Source of the DNA: Novosphingobium percolationis
GTDB taxonomy: Bacteria; Pseudomonadota; Alphaproteobacteria; Sphingomonadales; Sphingomonadaceae
NCBI RefSeq assembly: GCF_020179425.1
Contig: NZ_JAILYM010000003.1
Span: 186,001 to 250,000 of the forward strand
Reading direction: 5' to 3'
DNA: 64,000 bases
Part shown: one piece after another, positions 7,998-16,850 of the stretch
Position numbering within the stretch: position 1 is the first letter of the stretch
How the letters are laid out: each line of letters opens with the position of its first letter
The notes under the pieces: generated by a model
Told to the model about the DNA's origin: nothing
Seen by the model: the letters and a program-made list of their open reading frames with translations, nothing else
The model's database searches: none
Position numbers and translations under genes: made by a program

Positions 7998-10900
7998 CTA
8001 GGCCGTCGCCAGCAGGTCGACCGCGCCACCAAGGTCCACGCTGACAAGGCGCGAGACACCCTTTTCGACCATGGTGACGCCGAACAGGCGGTGCATGCGG
8101 CTCATCGTCACGGCGTTGTGCGTAACGATGAGGTAGCGCGTGGTGGTTTCGCCTACCATTGCGTCAAGCATGTCGCAGAAGCGTTCGACGTTGGCGTCAT
8201 CCAGCGGCGCGTCGACTTCGTCGAGGACGCAGATCGGGGCGGGGTTGGTCAGGAACAGTGCGAAGATCAGCGCGACGGCGGTCAGCGCCTGTTCGCCGCC
8301 CGACAGAAGAGTCAGCGATTGCAGGCGCTTGCCCGGTGGTTGCGCGAAGATTTCGAGGCCCGCCTCCAGCGGATCGTCGCTATCGACCAGCGCAAGGTGC
8401 GCCTCGCCGCCGCCGAACAGGCGGGCGAAGAGGCGGCGGAAGTGGGCGTCGACGGCTTCGAAGGCGGCGCGCAGGCGCTCGCGTCCCTCGCGGTTGAGGT
8501 TGCCGATCGAGCCTCTAAGTCTATGAACAGCCTCGACAAGTTCGGCTTGTTCGGTGATCGAGGTGCCATGGCGCTGTTCGGCTTCGGCCAATTCCTCGGC
8601 GGCGACGAGGTTGACCGGGCCGATGCGTTCGCGCTCGGCGGAGAGTCGGTCGTGCTCGGCGGATTCGGCCTGCGATGTGCCGACTTCGGCGGAGGCGAAG
8701 GCGAAGCGTTCGGGCAGAAGCGGGGGCGGACACTGGAACCTTTCGCCTGAAATTCCAGCCATTTCCTGCCGCCGCGCATCCTCGTTCTCGGCGCGGGCGG
8801 CGGAGCCTGCGCGCGCTTCGCGGGCACTGGCGAGCGCCTCGGTGGAGGCGGCGAGGTGGGCGTCGGCGGCGCGCGATGCGGTCTCGCGTTGCGCCAGAGC
8901 TGCCTCTGCGGCCGAAAGGTCGTTCGCTATGCGGTTTCTTATGGCCTCGCCCTGTTCGATCTCGGCGATGAGGCCTTCGGGCTTGGCTGCAAAAACAAGG
9001 CGTTCCTGCGCCAGTTCCTCGGCGCGTCCGGTCATGTCGGCCAGCCGCTTGGCGGCGTCCCCGGCGCGCGATTGCCAGTTTCGAATGTCGACCCGAACGA
9101 CACCTAAACGCTCCTTGGCGACCGCTAGCGCCTGTTCAAGCGCTGCTGAAGCCGCCGTAGCGGACTGCAAGGCTACCCTGCCCGCCTCGTTGCGCGTGCG
9201 TGCCAGATCGACCGCCGCGCGACCCGCTTCGGGATCGGGCAGGGCGGCGCGTTTGGAGTCCGCGCCCTCCAATTCCAACGCGGCCGCCTTGCGCTGCTCG
9301 CCGAGATCGGCGGTGACGCGATCGAGTTCGGCGCGGCGTGCGTCCATCCGTGCGCGGGCGGCTTCGGCGGCGTCGAGCGCGCGCAGGGCGGTGCGCTCGG
9401 CATCCGACGCGGCGGAGATCGCGCGCTCGGTCTCGGTCATCTGCGTCTGGACGCGGGCGAGGCCGGTGCGCGCTTCGGAATCGGCGGCTTCCGCCGTCGC
9501 GAGCGCGGCGCGCAAGGCGGGGAGGCGGGCCTGCAAATCCGCAAGCCGGTTCTCGGCTTCGAGCGCGGCGGCTTCGGCGGCGCCTTCACCGCGCGCGACG
9601 AAGCCGTCCCAGCGGCGCAAGTGCCCGGCCCTGGTCACCAGCCATTCGCCGGGGGCGAGCGGCTGGCCGAGGTCGGTTTCGACGACGCGGACGAGGGCGA
9701 GGCGGGCCTTGAGTTCGTCCGGGCAGGCAGGGACGTGGTGGGCGAGCGAATCCGCCAGCGGTTCGGGCGCGTGTGCCCCAGTCCAGAAGCGGCCATCGGC
9801 CCCGGCGGGCGCGGGGCCGACGGGCGCGGCGGCGTCGCGGCCCAGCACGGCGGCGAGCGCGCGTTCGTAGCCCGGCGTGACGCGGCTGCCGGACAACGCG
9901 GTGGGGCCTCTGCCCTTGGCGGCGGCGGCCTTGTCGCGCGCGGCCTTGTCCCGCGCGAGCGCATCGGCTTCGCGCTCCACCCCGGCGAGATCGGCGCGGG
10001 CCGCGGCGAGCGCGTTGCCGGCGGCATCGCGCGCGGTGGTGAGGGCTTCGCGTTCGGCGGCAAGGGCTTCGCGCCGGGCCTGCGCTTCGGCCAGCGTGGC
10101 GGCGGCGGTGGCGCGCTGGCCTTCTGCCTCGGCGATCTGGAGCGCAGGGTCGGGTTCACGCGCCAGTGCATCGGCTTGCTGGGAAAGGCGCGACAGGTCG
10201 GCATCGATCCGCGCGACGCGCTGGCGAGCGGCGGCGACGGCGGCTTCGGCAACGCGCCATTCGGCGTCGATCCCTGCCTGTTCGGCGACTTTCTGGGCCA
10301 GCGCCAGTTCGGCGGCGCGCGAGGCGCGCTCGGCATCCTCGACCGCGCGGGCAGCGGCGGGGCGGCGGGTTTCGTCGGCGGCGAGCGCGGCTTCGGCATT
10401 GGCGACTTCGCCTTCCAGCCGGGCGAGCGCGGCGGCGGCGTCGGTGGTCATGCGGTCGGCGGCGGCGCGGTCCTCGTCGATCCGGCGCAACTGGCGGTCG
10501 ATGTCGGCAAGGCGCTGCTCGGCGGCTTCGAGCTGCGCGGTGAGGCTGGCCATGCGCTGGCCCTGCGCGGCGGAATCCTGCCGCCGGTCGAACAGTTCCT
10601 CGCGCGCGGCGGCGAGGGCTTCTCCTGCCGCGTGCTGTGCCTTCTGGGCTTCGGCGGCGGCGGTCTGGGCGAGGGCGACGGCTTGTTCCGCGCCTTTCGC
10701 TTCGAGCCGCGCAGCATCGGCGGCGGCGGCGGCATCGCGCCAGCGGGCGAAGACGAGGCGGGCTTCGGCCACGCGGATCCTGTCACTGACCGCTTTGTAG
10801 CGCTCGGCGGCACGGGCCTGCCGCCGCAGCGCGCCGATCTGGCTTTCGAGGCCCGCCAGCATATCGTCCAGCCGCGCGAGGTTGGCTTCGGTGGCGCGCA

Positions 10901-11435
10901 GCTTCTGTTCGGCATCGCGGCGGCGGACGTGGAGACCGGCGATCCCGGCGGCCTCTTCCAGCATCATGCGCCGCTCGGTTGGCTTGGCGGCGATGACGGC
11001 GGCGATGCGGCCCTGGCTGACGAGCGCGGGGCTGTGCGCGCCGGTGGCGGCATCGGCGAAGATCAGCGCGACGTCCTTGGCGCGCACGTCCCGGCCGTTG
11101 ACGCGATAGGCGCTGCCTGCGCCGCGTTCGATGCGGCGGACGACTTCAAGCTCGCCGCCGTGGGCATCGGCGGGATCGGTTTCCGCCGTCAGCAGGACTT
11201 CGGCGAAGGCGCGCGCGGGGCGGTTTGCCGTGCCGGCGAAGATCACGTCTTCCATGCCACCGCCGCGCATCGACTTGGCCGAGCTTTCGCCCATGACCCA
11301 GCGGATCGCTTCGAGCAGGTTGGACTTGCCGCAGCCGTTGGGGCCGACCACGCCGGTAAGGCCGGGTTCGATGCGCAGTTCGGCAGGCTCGACAAAGCTC
11401 TTGAAGCCCGAAAGCTTCAAGCGCTTGAACTGCAT
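7998..11435 (-). CDS. smc: chromosome segregation protein SMC
   Basis: Condensin ATPase that organises and segregates the chromosome. 1145 residues: Walker A GPNGCGKSNL (31-40), a long Ala/Arg/Glu-rich coiled coil, a compact hinge around 505-640, a second coiled coil, then the ABC signature LSGGEQAL near 1044 and Walker B ICVLDEVDAP near 1067. The hinge region (ALSGSRVTPGYERALAAVLG onward) is of the short alphaproteobacterial type. Start at 11435 (MQFKRLKLSGFKSF) fits the family; six upstream codons are open but unlikely. Lies downstream of dciA and two dsbA-like genes, in the same direction. Confidence 0.95.
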   Translation of the reverse strand: MQFKRLKLSGFKSFVEPAELRIEPGLTGVVGPNGCGKSNLLEAIRWVMGESSAKSMRGGGMEDVIFAGTANRPARAFAEVLLTAETDPADAHGGELEVVRRIERGAGSAYRVNGRDVRAKDVALIFADAATGAHSPALVSQGRIAAVIAAKPTERRMMLEEAAGIAGLHVRRRDAEQKLRATEANLARLDDMLAGLESQIGALRRQARAAERYKAVSDRIRVAEARLVFARWRDAAAAADAARLEAKGAEQAVALAQTAAAEAQKAQHAAGEALAAAREELFDRRQDSAAQGQRMASLTAQLEAAEQRLADIDRQLRRIDEDRAAADRMTTDAAAALARLEGEVANAEAALAADETRRPAAARAVEDAERASRAAELALAQKVAEQAGIDAEWRVAEAAVAAARQRVARIDADLSRLSQQADALAREPDPALQIAEAEGQRATAAATLAEAQARREALAAEREALTTARDAAGNALAAARADLAGVEREADALARDKAARDKAAAAKGRGPTALSGSRVTPGYERALAAVLGRDAAAPVGPAPAGADGRFWTGAHAPEPLADSLAHHVPACPDELKARLALVRVVETDLGQPLAPGEWLVTRAGHLRRWDGFVARGEGAAEAAALEAENRLADLQARLPALRAALATAEAADSEARTGLARVQTQMTETERAISAASDAERTALRALDAAEAARARMDARRAELDRVTADLGEQRKAAALELEGADSKRAALPDPEAGRAAVDLARTRNEAGRVALQSATAASAALEQALAVAKERLGVVRVDIRNWQSRAGDAAKRLADMTGRAEELAQERLVFAAKPEGLIAEIEQGEAIRNRIANDLSAAEAALAQRETASRAADAHLAASTEALASAREARAGSAARAENEDARRQEMAGISGERFQCPPPLLPERFAFASAEVGTSQAESAEHDRLSAERERIGPVNLVAAEELAEAEQRHGTSITEQAELVEAVHRLRGSIGNLNREGRERLRAAFEAVDAHFRRLFARLFGGGEAHLALVDSDDPLEAGLEIFAQPPGKRLQSLTLLSGGEQALTAVALIFALFLTNPAPICVLDEVDAPLDDANVERFCDMLDAMVGETTTRYLIVTHNAVTMSRMHRLFGVTMVEKGVSRLVSVDLGGAVDLLATA

Positions 11436-11475
11436 CGGTCCCGGCCCCCCCAAGGCCCCTACCGGCGAGCGGGCA

Positions 11476-12234
11476 TCAGCGCGCGCCAGCCTTCTTGATC
11501 ATCGGTTCCAGCGCATCCCAGCTGGCGACGCCGGCCTTGGTGCCATTGATGAAGAAGGTGGGGGTGCCGGTGATCTCGTAGTCCTGCGAGGCCTTGTCGG
11601 TGGCGTTGGCGAACGCGGTGGCCTTGGTCACGTCGGTGATGCACTTGCTCGCCTTGTCGGCGGAGATGCCGCGCGCGTTGAAGAATTCGGTCATGCCCGA
11701 AAGCGTGGCGATCTTGGTGAAGCGCTGGGCAGGGGCCGAGGCGGCGGCATCCTTGTAGGCGGCATCGCCCGCCTTCTGCAGATTGGCGAACATGTTGGGC
11801 TGCCAGTCCCAGAACTGTTCGCTCAAGGGGATCACCGCTTCCGGCGAGCCGCAGGTGGCGAGCATCGCGGCCGGAATGTCGAGCGCGTTGAGCATGAACA
11901 GGCGCAGTTCGTAGCTGACCTTGCCCGAATTCACGTATTCGTCGCGCAGCTTGGGAAAGCCTTCCTTGGAGAAGGCGGCGCAGTGCGAGCACGACAGCGC
12001 GCCGAATTCGAGCACCTTGATCGGCGCGTTGGGGTTGCCCATCAGGTAGCCGCCTTCGGGCGTGGTGGCGATAACATCGGACCAGACCTTGCCCGCAGGC
12101 GGGGCGACGGCGGCGACGGGCGCGCCTTCGGCGATCTGGCCTTCGGGGGCAGGCGCGTCCTTCTTGCCGCAGGCGGCAAGGCCGAGCGCGAGGGGCAGGG
12201 CGAGAAGAGCAAGGCGAGCGGTCACGAGCTTCAT
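11476..12234 (-). CDS. DsbA-family thiol:disulfide oxidoreductase, lipoprotein
   Basis: Thioredoxin-fold protein of the DsbA type. Seen: lipoprotein signal with lipobox LAAC and Cys22, linker, then GNPNAPIKVLEFGAL leading into the active site C82-S-H-C85, a helical insert with two further cysteines (ATCGSPE, SKCITD), and the cis-Pro loop ITGTPTFFING near residue 226. Expected to be tethered in the periplasm by its lipid. It is a paralogue of the next upstream gene, with which it shares cysteine positions and overall layout, but the active-site dipeptide differs (SH here, PH there). Confidence 0.86.
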   Translation of the reverse strand: MKLVTARLALLALPLALGLAACGKKDAPAPEGQIAEGAPVAAVAPPAGKVWSDVIATTPEGGYLMGNPNAPIKVLEFGALSCSHCAAFSKEGFPKLRDEYVNSGKVSYELRLFMLNALDIPAAMLATCGSPEAVIPLSEQFWDWQPNMFANLQKAGDAAYKDAAASAPAQRFTKIATLSGMTEFFNARGISADKASKCITDVTKATAFANATDKASQDYEITGTPTFFINGTKAGVASWDALEPMIKKAGAR

Positions 12235-12280
12235 CTGGGGTTCCCGAATAAGTGGAGGGGATTGGCCGTCTGGCGGCGGA

Positions 12281-12997
12281 TCAGTCGAGACGGGCTTCGA
12301 GTTGCGGCTTCAGCGCGGCCCACGAATAGGTGCCTGCGAGCGGCACGCCATCGAGCAGGAAGCCGGGGGTGCCGTTGACCCAGCCCTTGTCGGCGGCGTC
12401 CTGCGTCGCTTGCGCCAGCTTGGCCGCGAGCGCGGTGTCGCCAAGGCAGCGGTTGCTTTCCGCGCGTGAATAGCCACGCTTTTCCATGATGTCGTAGAAG
12501 TGCAGGTCCGACGCGATGGCGCGGGTGCGTGCGGGCAGCGGGCCATTGTACCAGCGCTGCTTCTGAGCATCGGTGGCGCTGGTGGCAGGCGCGATCCAGT
12601 TGTCCTGGCTGCGCAGGAAGGCGCTGTGGTTGGCGAAGAAGCGGCTGGGCGCACCGCAATGCGTGAGCAGGGCGACGGTCATGTCGATGCCATCGCGCAC
12701 GAAGCTGCGCACCTCGATCGAGCCCTTGCCGGTGGCGATGAAGCCGAGGCGCAACTGCGTGTCGGATTCGCGCTCGAAATGGGCGCAGTGGGGGCAGGTG
12801 TAGCTGATGTATTCGACCAGCTTCACCTTGGCGGCGGGATTGCCGAGGACGTGGCTGCCGGTGGCGGTGCGCGTAACGGTGGCGTTCCAGTTGCGTTGGC
12901 CGTTCTGCGGCAGCGGCTTCCCGGCACCCGCGAGCGCGGCCACACCGAACAGGGCCAGCACGACGAGGCCCAGCTTGCGGAGGATCGTTTGCATCAC
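12281..12997 (-). CDS. DsbA-family thiol:disulfide oxidoreductase, periplasmic
   Basis: Second thioredoxin-fold protein of this operon: N-terminal signal segment (about 8-26), GNPAAKVKLVEYISYT, active site C68-P-H-C71, extra cysteine pair (THCGAPS, NRCLGD) and cis-Pro loop NGTPGFLLDG. The start is GTG at 12997 immediately followed by ATG at 12994; both overlap the TGA stop of dciA (GTGATG), which indicates translational coupling. The pair of adjacent DsbA-like genes looks like a tandem duplication with diverged active sites. Confidence 0.86.
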   Translation of the reverse strand: MMQTILRKLGLVVLALFGVAALAGAGKPLPQNGQRNWNATVTRTATGSHVLGNPAAKVKLVEYISYTCPHCAHFERESDTQLRLGFIATGKGSIEVRSFVRDGIDMTVALLTHCGAPSRFFANHSAFLRSQDNWIAPATSATDAQKQRWYNGPLPARTRAIASDLHFYDIMEKRGYSRAESNRCLGDTALAAKLAQATQDAADKGWVNGTPGFLLDGVPLAGTYSWAALKPQLEARLD

Positions 12998-13590
12998 TTC
13001 GTTTCTTTCCTGCCCTGTTGGCTCGCTTCACCCAGGCTTCGCGCCAGCGATTCGAGCACCGTGCGCAATTCCGGATCGCCGATATCGCGCAAGCTGTCGC
13101 CGAGTTCCATGGGGATCGGCTTGAGCGACGGCGGCGCGGTGCTGGTGCGCTGTTCCTTGCTGGCGACCGGAGGCTTAACCACGCCTTGCCGCAGCTTGAT
13201 CTTGGCAACGGCGCGATAGCCGAAGAAGCGGTTCACCCGCTCCATGATCTCGGGCGTGACGTGCTGGATCATTGGCGCGTAGGCGGGCGTGACGACGAGC
13301 TGGAGAATGCCGTCGGACTTTTCGCCCGGGGGAAAGCGGATCGATTCGGGCGCGCAATGGCGGGCGTGCGCCTCGCCCACGATTTCGGGCCAGCGGGTGA
13401 CGACCGAGCTTTGCACGAAGCCGAAGCGGCGGAAGGCGGTGCGGCCGATGGCGGGCATCAGGTCGGCGATCTGTCGCGCCTCGCCACCGCGCGGGCGTTC
13501 GTATTCGCGCGGAGTCCCGGCCTTCTGACCAGCCTTTGGGGCACTTCGGCGGGGCTTGGCGGGATCGCGTTCCATATCGCCTTGCGCCAT
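12994..13590 (-). CDS. dciA: DUF721 protein, DciA-like replicative helicase loader
   Basis: DUF721/DciA proteins load the DnaB helicase in most bacteria lacking DnaC or DnaI. 198 residues: conserved region AIGRTAFRRFGFVQSSVVTRWPEIVG followed by HCAPESIRFPPG and LQLVVTPAYAPMIQHVTPEIMERVNRFFGY, which form the KH-like domain; the C-terminal tail is charged and probably disordered. Start taken at 13590 (MAQGDMERD); ATG at 13575 has AAGG four bases upstream and is a good alternative. Leads the dciA-dsbA-dsbA-smc block; divergent from mutY. Confidence 0.85.
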   Translation of the reverse strand: MAQGDMERDPAKPRRSAPKAGQKAGTPREYERPRGGEARQIADLMPAIGRTAFRRFGFVQSSVVTRWPEIVGEAHARHCAPESIRFPPGEKSDGILQLVVTPAYAPMIQHVTPEIMERVNRFFGYRAVAKIKLRQGVVKPPVASKEQRTSTAPPSLKPIPMELGDSLRDIGDPELRTVLESLARSLGEASQQGRKETK

Positions 13591-13604
13591 GCCATAGCGG
13601 CGCG

Positions 13605-14669
13605 ATGCAGGCCAGTGGCGAGACGACTTCACCCCCCGTTCCGGTCGATACGGCCGCATCGACCGCGCTGCTCGCCTGGTACGACGCGCACGCGCGGCGG
13701 CTGCCGTGGCGGCGCTTGCCGGGCGAGGCGCGGCAGGAGCCCTATCGGGTGTGGCTGTCCGAGGTGATGCTCCAGCAGACGACCGTGGCGGCGGTCGGGC
13801 CCTATTTCGCCAAGTTCCTCGAACGCTGGCCGAAGGTGCAGGATCTGGCGGCGGCGGACGATGCCGATGTCATGGCTGCGTGGGCCGGGCTGGGATATTA
13901 TGCCCGCGCCCGCAACCTGCTGGCCTGCGCGCGCGAAGTGGCGCGGCTGGGGGCTTTTCCCGATACCGAGGCAGGGTTGCGTGCGCTGCCGGGGCTGGGA
14001 GACTACACAGCGGCTGCGGTGGCGGCGATCGCCTTCGACCAGCGCGCGGTGGTGGTGGACGCCAATGTCGAGCGCGTGGTGGCGCGGTTGTTCGCGATTC
14101 ATGACCCCTTGCCGGGCGCGCGGCCCGCGATCCGCGTGGCCACGGACCGGATCACGCCGGACGCGCGGGCGGGCGACTTTGCGCAAGGCATGATGGACCT
14201 TGGCGCGACCGTGTGCACGGTGAAGGCGCCGCGCTGCCTGCTCTGCCCGTTGCGCCCGCATTGCGCCGCCTTTGCGCAGGGCGCGCCGGAGCGCCTGCCG
14301 GTCAAGGCGGCGAAGAAGGCCAAGCCGGTGCGCAAGGGGCGCGCCTTCTGGATAGAACGCGCTGGCGCGGTGCTGCTGGTGCAGCGCGAAGGGCGCGGGA
14401 TGCTGGGGGGGATGCGCGCTCTGCCCGACGATGGCTGGTCGGCCAAGGGCGATGGATCGGGCGTTCCTGCGCGAGGCGAATGGCGTTCGGGCGGGGTGGT
14501 TCGGCACGGCTTCACCCATTTCGATCTCGAATTGCAATTGATGCTTTGCGCTGCGCCCGAATTGGCTAGTCTGCCTGCGGGAGAATGGTGGCCGGTCTCG
14601 GATATCGAGGCGGCGGGCCTGCCCACCGTGTTCGCCAAGGCGGCGCGGTTGGCGCTGGCGGAGAGGTAA
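13605..14669 (+). CDS. mutY: A/G-specific adenine DNA glycosylase MutY
   Basis: Removes adenine mispaired with 8-oxoguanine. 354 residues: catalytic Glu53 in SEVMLQQT, helix-hairpin-helix LPGLGDYTAAA (128-138), catalytic Asp152 in VVDANVERV, and a [4Fe-4S] site with Cys204, 211, 214 and 220 in the standard C-x6-C-x2-C-x5-C spacing. A NUDIX-like C-terminal domain follows and contains VRHGFTHFDLEL. ATG at 13605 starts only 14 bases from the dciA start on the other strand and has no clear ribosome binding site; CCATAG lies seven bases upstream, so the message may be leaderless. Confidence 0.93.
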   Translation: MQASGETTSPPVPVDTAASTALLAWYDAHARRLPWRRLPGEARQEPYRVWLSEVMLQQTTVAAVGPYFAKFLERWPKVQDLAAADDADVMAAWAGLGYYARARNLLACAREVARLGAFPDTEAGLRALPGLGDYTAAAVAAIAFDQRAVVVDANVERVVARLFAIHDPLPGARPAIRVATDRITPDARAGDFAQGMMDLGATVCTVKAPRCLLCPLRPHCAAFAQGAPERLPVKAAKKAKPVRKGRAFWIERAGAVLLVQREGRGMLGGMRALPDDGWSAKGDGSGVPARGEWRSGGVVRHGFTHFDLELQLMLCAAPELASLPAGEWWPVSDIEAAGLPTVFAKAARLALAER

Positions 14670-14673
14670 GGGC

Positions 14674-15966
14674 TTGGGCGTAACCACATCGCGGCGGGAT
14701 GTCCTGCGTTCGGGTGCCTTGCTCGGCGCCGGGCTGGCGTTCGATCCGCGCATGGCGCTGGCCTCGGCGGCGATCGATGCGCGCTATCCGGCAGTGACGG
14801 GGCTGGTCGATCGCTATGCGGGTGGCGGCAAGCTTTCCGGCCTCGTCGCGGCGATCGGCTGGGGCGAGGCTCCGGTCGAGGCAATTGCGCGCGGGGTCGA
14901 GACGCGGGGGCAGAGCGTGCCGATCAGCGCGGACAGCCTGTTCCGCATCTATTCGATGACCAAGCCCGTGACCGGCATGGCGGCGATGATCCTTGTCGGC
15001 GAAGGCAGGCTGGGGCTGGACCAGCCGGTAGCGGATATTCTGCCCCGGTTCGCAAAGATGCAGGTGCAGGTCACGCCCGATGGCCCGCTCGATCAGCTAC
15101 GTCCGGCGCAAGTTGCCATGACCATCCGCCACCTCCTGACGCATACGGCGGGGTTGGGGTACACCATTACCCAGACGGGGCCGATCAAGGCGGCTTACGA
15201 AAAGGCCGGGCTGGTGCCCGCGCAAGTGAGTCGCGTGCCGGTGCCGGGACTCTATGCCGAGAATCCGGCACCGAGCCTTGCCGTGTTTGCCGACCGGCTG
15301 GCGGAGATGCCGCTGGTCTATGAGCCGGGATCGCGGTGGTCCTATTCGGTCTCGCTCGACCTGCTGGGCCGGGTGATCGAAGTGGTGGCGGGGCAGCCGT
15401 TTGATACCTTTCTGCAGGAGCGGATCTTCGGCCCGGCGGGGATGGCGAGCACTTATTTCACCGTGCCGCAAAGGCAGGCGTGGCGGCTGACGAGCAATTA
15501 CGGACTGTTTGGCGATGTGCCGGTGCCGCTCGATCCGGCGCGGTCATCGATCTATCTGCAAAGGCCTGCGTTTCCCTTTGGCGGCGCGGGACTGGTGTCT
15601 TCCCCGCGCGATTACGATCGCTTCCTGATGATGCTGGCGAACGGCGGGCGCATTGGGCGAACGAGGATCATGGACGAGGCGGCGGTGCGGCTGGGCACGA
15701 GCGACCTGCTGCCGCCCGCCGCCGTGGTCGAGGACCGTTTCGTCAAGGGTGGCGGCTTTGGCGCGGGGGGCCGGGTGGGGCTGGGCGAGGATGCCGGATC
15801 GTTCGGCTGGTCGGGCGCGGCGGGCACCGTGGGCTTCATCAATGCGCGCATCGGCCTGCGCGCGGCGCTCTACACGCAGTACATGCCTTCCGGCGCGCTG
15901 CCGGTGCAGGATGAATTCAGGGCGGCTGTGCTTGCCGACGTGATTGCGAGAAAGAGGGCTGCTTGA
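14674..15966 (+). CDS. Tat-exported serine hydrolase (class C beta-lactamase fold)
   Basis: Member of the broad beta-lactamase/esterase/D-aminopeptidase-like family. Seen: a twin-arginine signal (TSRRDVLRSGALLGAGLA), nucleophile motif S94-M-T-K97, second motif Y224-S-V in RWSYSVSLDLLGR, and a late glycine-rich segment GWSGAAGTVGF replacing the KTG box. 430 residues. This set fits periplasmic esterases (EstB-like) at least as well as true beta-lactamases, so resistance should not be assumed. TTG start at 14674, four bases after the mutY stop; the end overlaps the next start. Confidence 0.82.
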   Translation: MGVTTSRRDVLRSGALLGAGLAFDPRMALASAAIDARYPAVTGLVDRYAGGGKLSGLVAAIGWGEAPVEAIARGVETRGQSVPISADSLFRIYSMTKPVTGMAAMILVGEGRLGLDQPVADILPRFAKMQVQVTPDGPLDQLRPAQVAMTIRHLLTHTAGLGYTITQTGPIKAAYEKAGLVPAQVSRVPVPGLYAENPAPSLAVFADRLAEMPLVYEPGSRWSYSVSLDLLGRVIEVVAGQPFDTFLQERIFGPAGMASTYFTVPQRQAWRLTSNYGLFGDVPVPLDPARSSIYLQRPAFPFGGAGLVSSPRDYDRFLMMLANGGRIGRTRIMDEAAVRLGTSDLLPPAAVVEDRFVKGGGFGAGGRVGLGEDAGSFGWSGAAGTVGFINARIGLRAALYTQYMPSGALPVQDEFRAAVLADVIARKRAA

Positions 15967-16850
15967 TGGTGGAAAAGACGATTGCCTTTGCAGGGTCCGG
16001 CCTAGACCGCGCCGACCATATCCGCGCCGATGCGGACAAACTGGCGGGGCTGATGAACTGGCGTGCGCGGCTGCTCAAGCTCGATGGGATCGACCCGGTG
16101 ATCGGCGATGACGGTGGCCTTGCCTGGGGCACGCTGGCCGATGCGGACCCGGCGGCGGAATTGGTGTTCCTCGGCTTGTCGGAAGACGGGCGCGGGTGCT
16201 TTGCGGAAGTGGCGCCGCGTCTGGTGGGCAGCGTGGCGCCGCCCAATCCGCGGCTGTGGCAGGCGATGTCCGACCTGCCGGGCGCGGACCTTGCGACCTA
16301 TGGCGGCGCGCGCAGCCTGGTCGACTGGCATGCGCGGCACCGCTTCTGCGCCAAGTGCGGCAGCGCCACCACGCTCGCCAAGGGCGGCTGGCAGCGCAAC
16401 TGCACCAACGAGGCGTGCAAGGCCGAGCATTATCCCCGCGTCGATCCGGTGACGATCATGCTGGTGGAATGCGATGGCGAACTGCTGCTGGGCCGCCAGC
16501 CGCGATTTCCGCCCAAGCGCTATTCGGCGCTGGCGGGCTTCGTGGAACCGGGCGAATCGATCGAGGAAGCCGTCGCGCGCGAAGTGTTCGAGGAAGCGGG
16601 CGTGAAGGCGCGCGACGTGATCTACGTCGCCAGCCAGCCTTGGCCGTTCCCTTCATCGCTGATGATCGGCTGCTGCGCGGTGGCCGACGACAAGACGATC
16701 ACCATCGACGAAACCGAACTGGACGACGCGCGTTGGTTCACGCGCGCCGAAGTCGAACTGGCGATGTCGGGCGACGAGACCGGCGCCTTCATTGCGCCCC
16801 CGCCCTTCGCGGTGGCGCATCATCTGCTCAAGTGGTGGCTGGCAAAATGA
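15966..16850 (+). CDS. nudC: NADH pyrophosphatase NudC
   Basis: NUDIX enzyme that hydrolyses NAD(H) and removes NAD caps from RNA. 294 residues. Seen: zinc ribbon with Cys128, 131, 146 and 151, and a perfect Nudix box from Gly191 to Val213 (GX5EX7REUXEEXGU), followed by the SQPWPFPSSLM motif that marks the NudC subfamily. ATG at 15966 overlaps the TGA of the preceding gene; a TTG one codon earlier is possible. Overlaps the next gene by ATGA, so it is translationally coupled. Confidence 0.93.
   Translation: MVEKTIAFAGSGLDRADHIRADADKLAGLMNWRARLLKLDGIDPVIGDDGGLAWGTLADADPAAELVFLGLSEDGRGCFAEVAPRLVGSVAPPNPRLWQAMSDLPGADLATYGGARSLVDWHARHRFCAKCGSATTLAKGGWQRNCTNEACKAEHYPRVDPVTIMLVECDGELLLGRQPRFPPKRYSALAGFVEPGESIEEAVAREVFEEAGVKARDVIYVASQPWPFPSSLMIGCCAVADDKTITIDETELDDARWFTRAEVELAMSGDETGAFIAPPPFAVAHHLLKWWLAK

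Noticed and set aside
9621..11498. 625-codon frame antisense to smc
   Set aside because: Gly/Ala-rich shadow of the SMC coiled coil; no start context or motif.
14674..15966. Possible beta-lactamase resistance gene
   Set aside because: S-x-x-K and Y-x-V-like motifs are present but the KTG box is replaced and the overall pattern fits broader serine hydrolases, so a resistance label is not supported.
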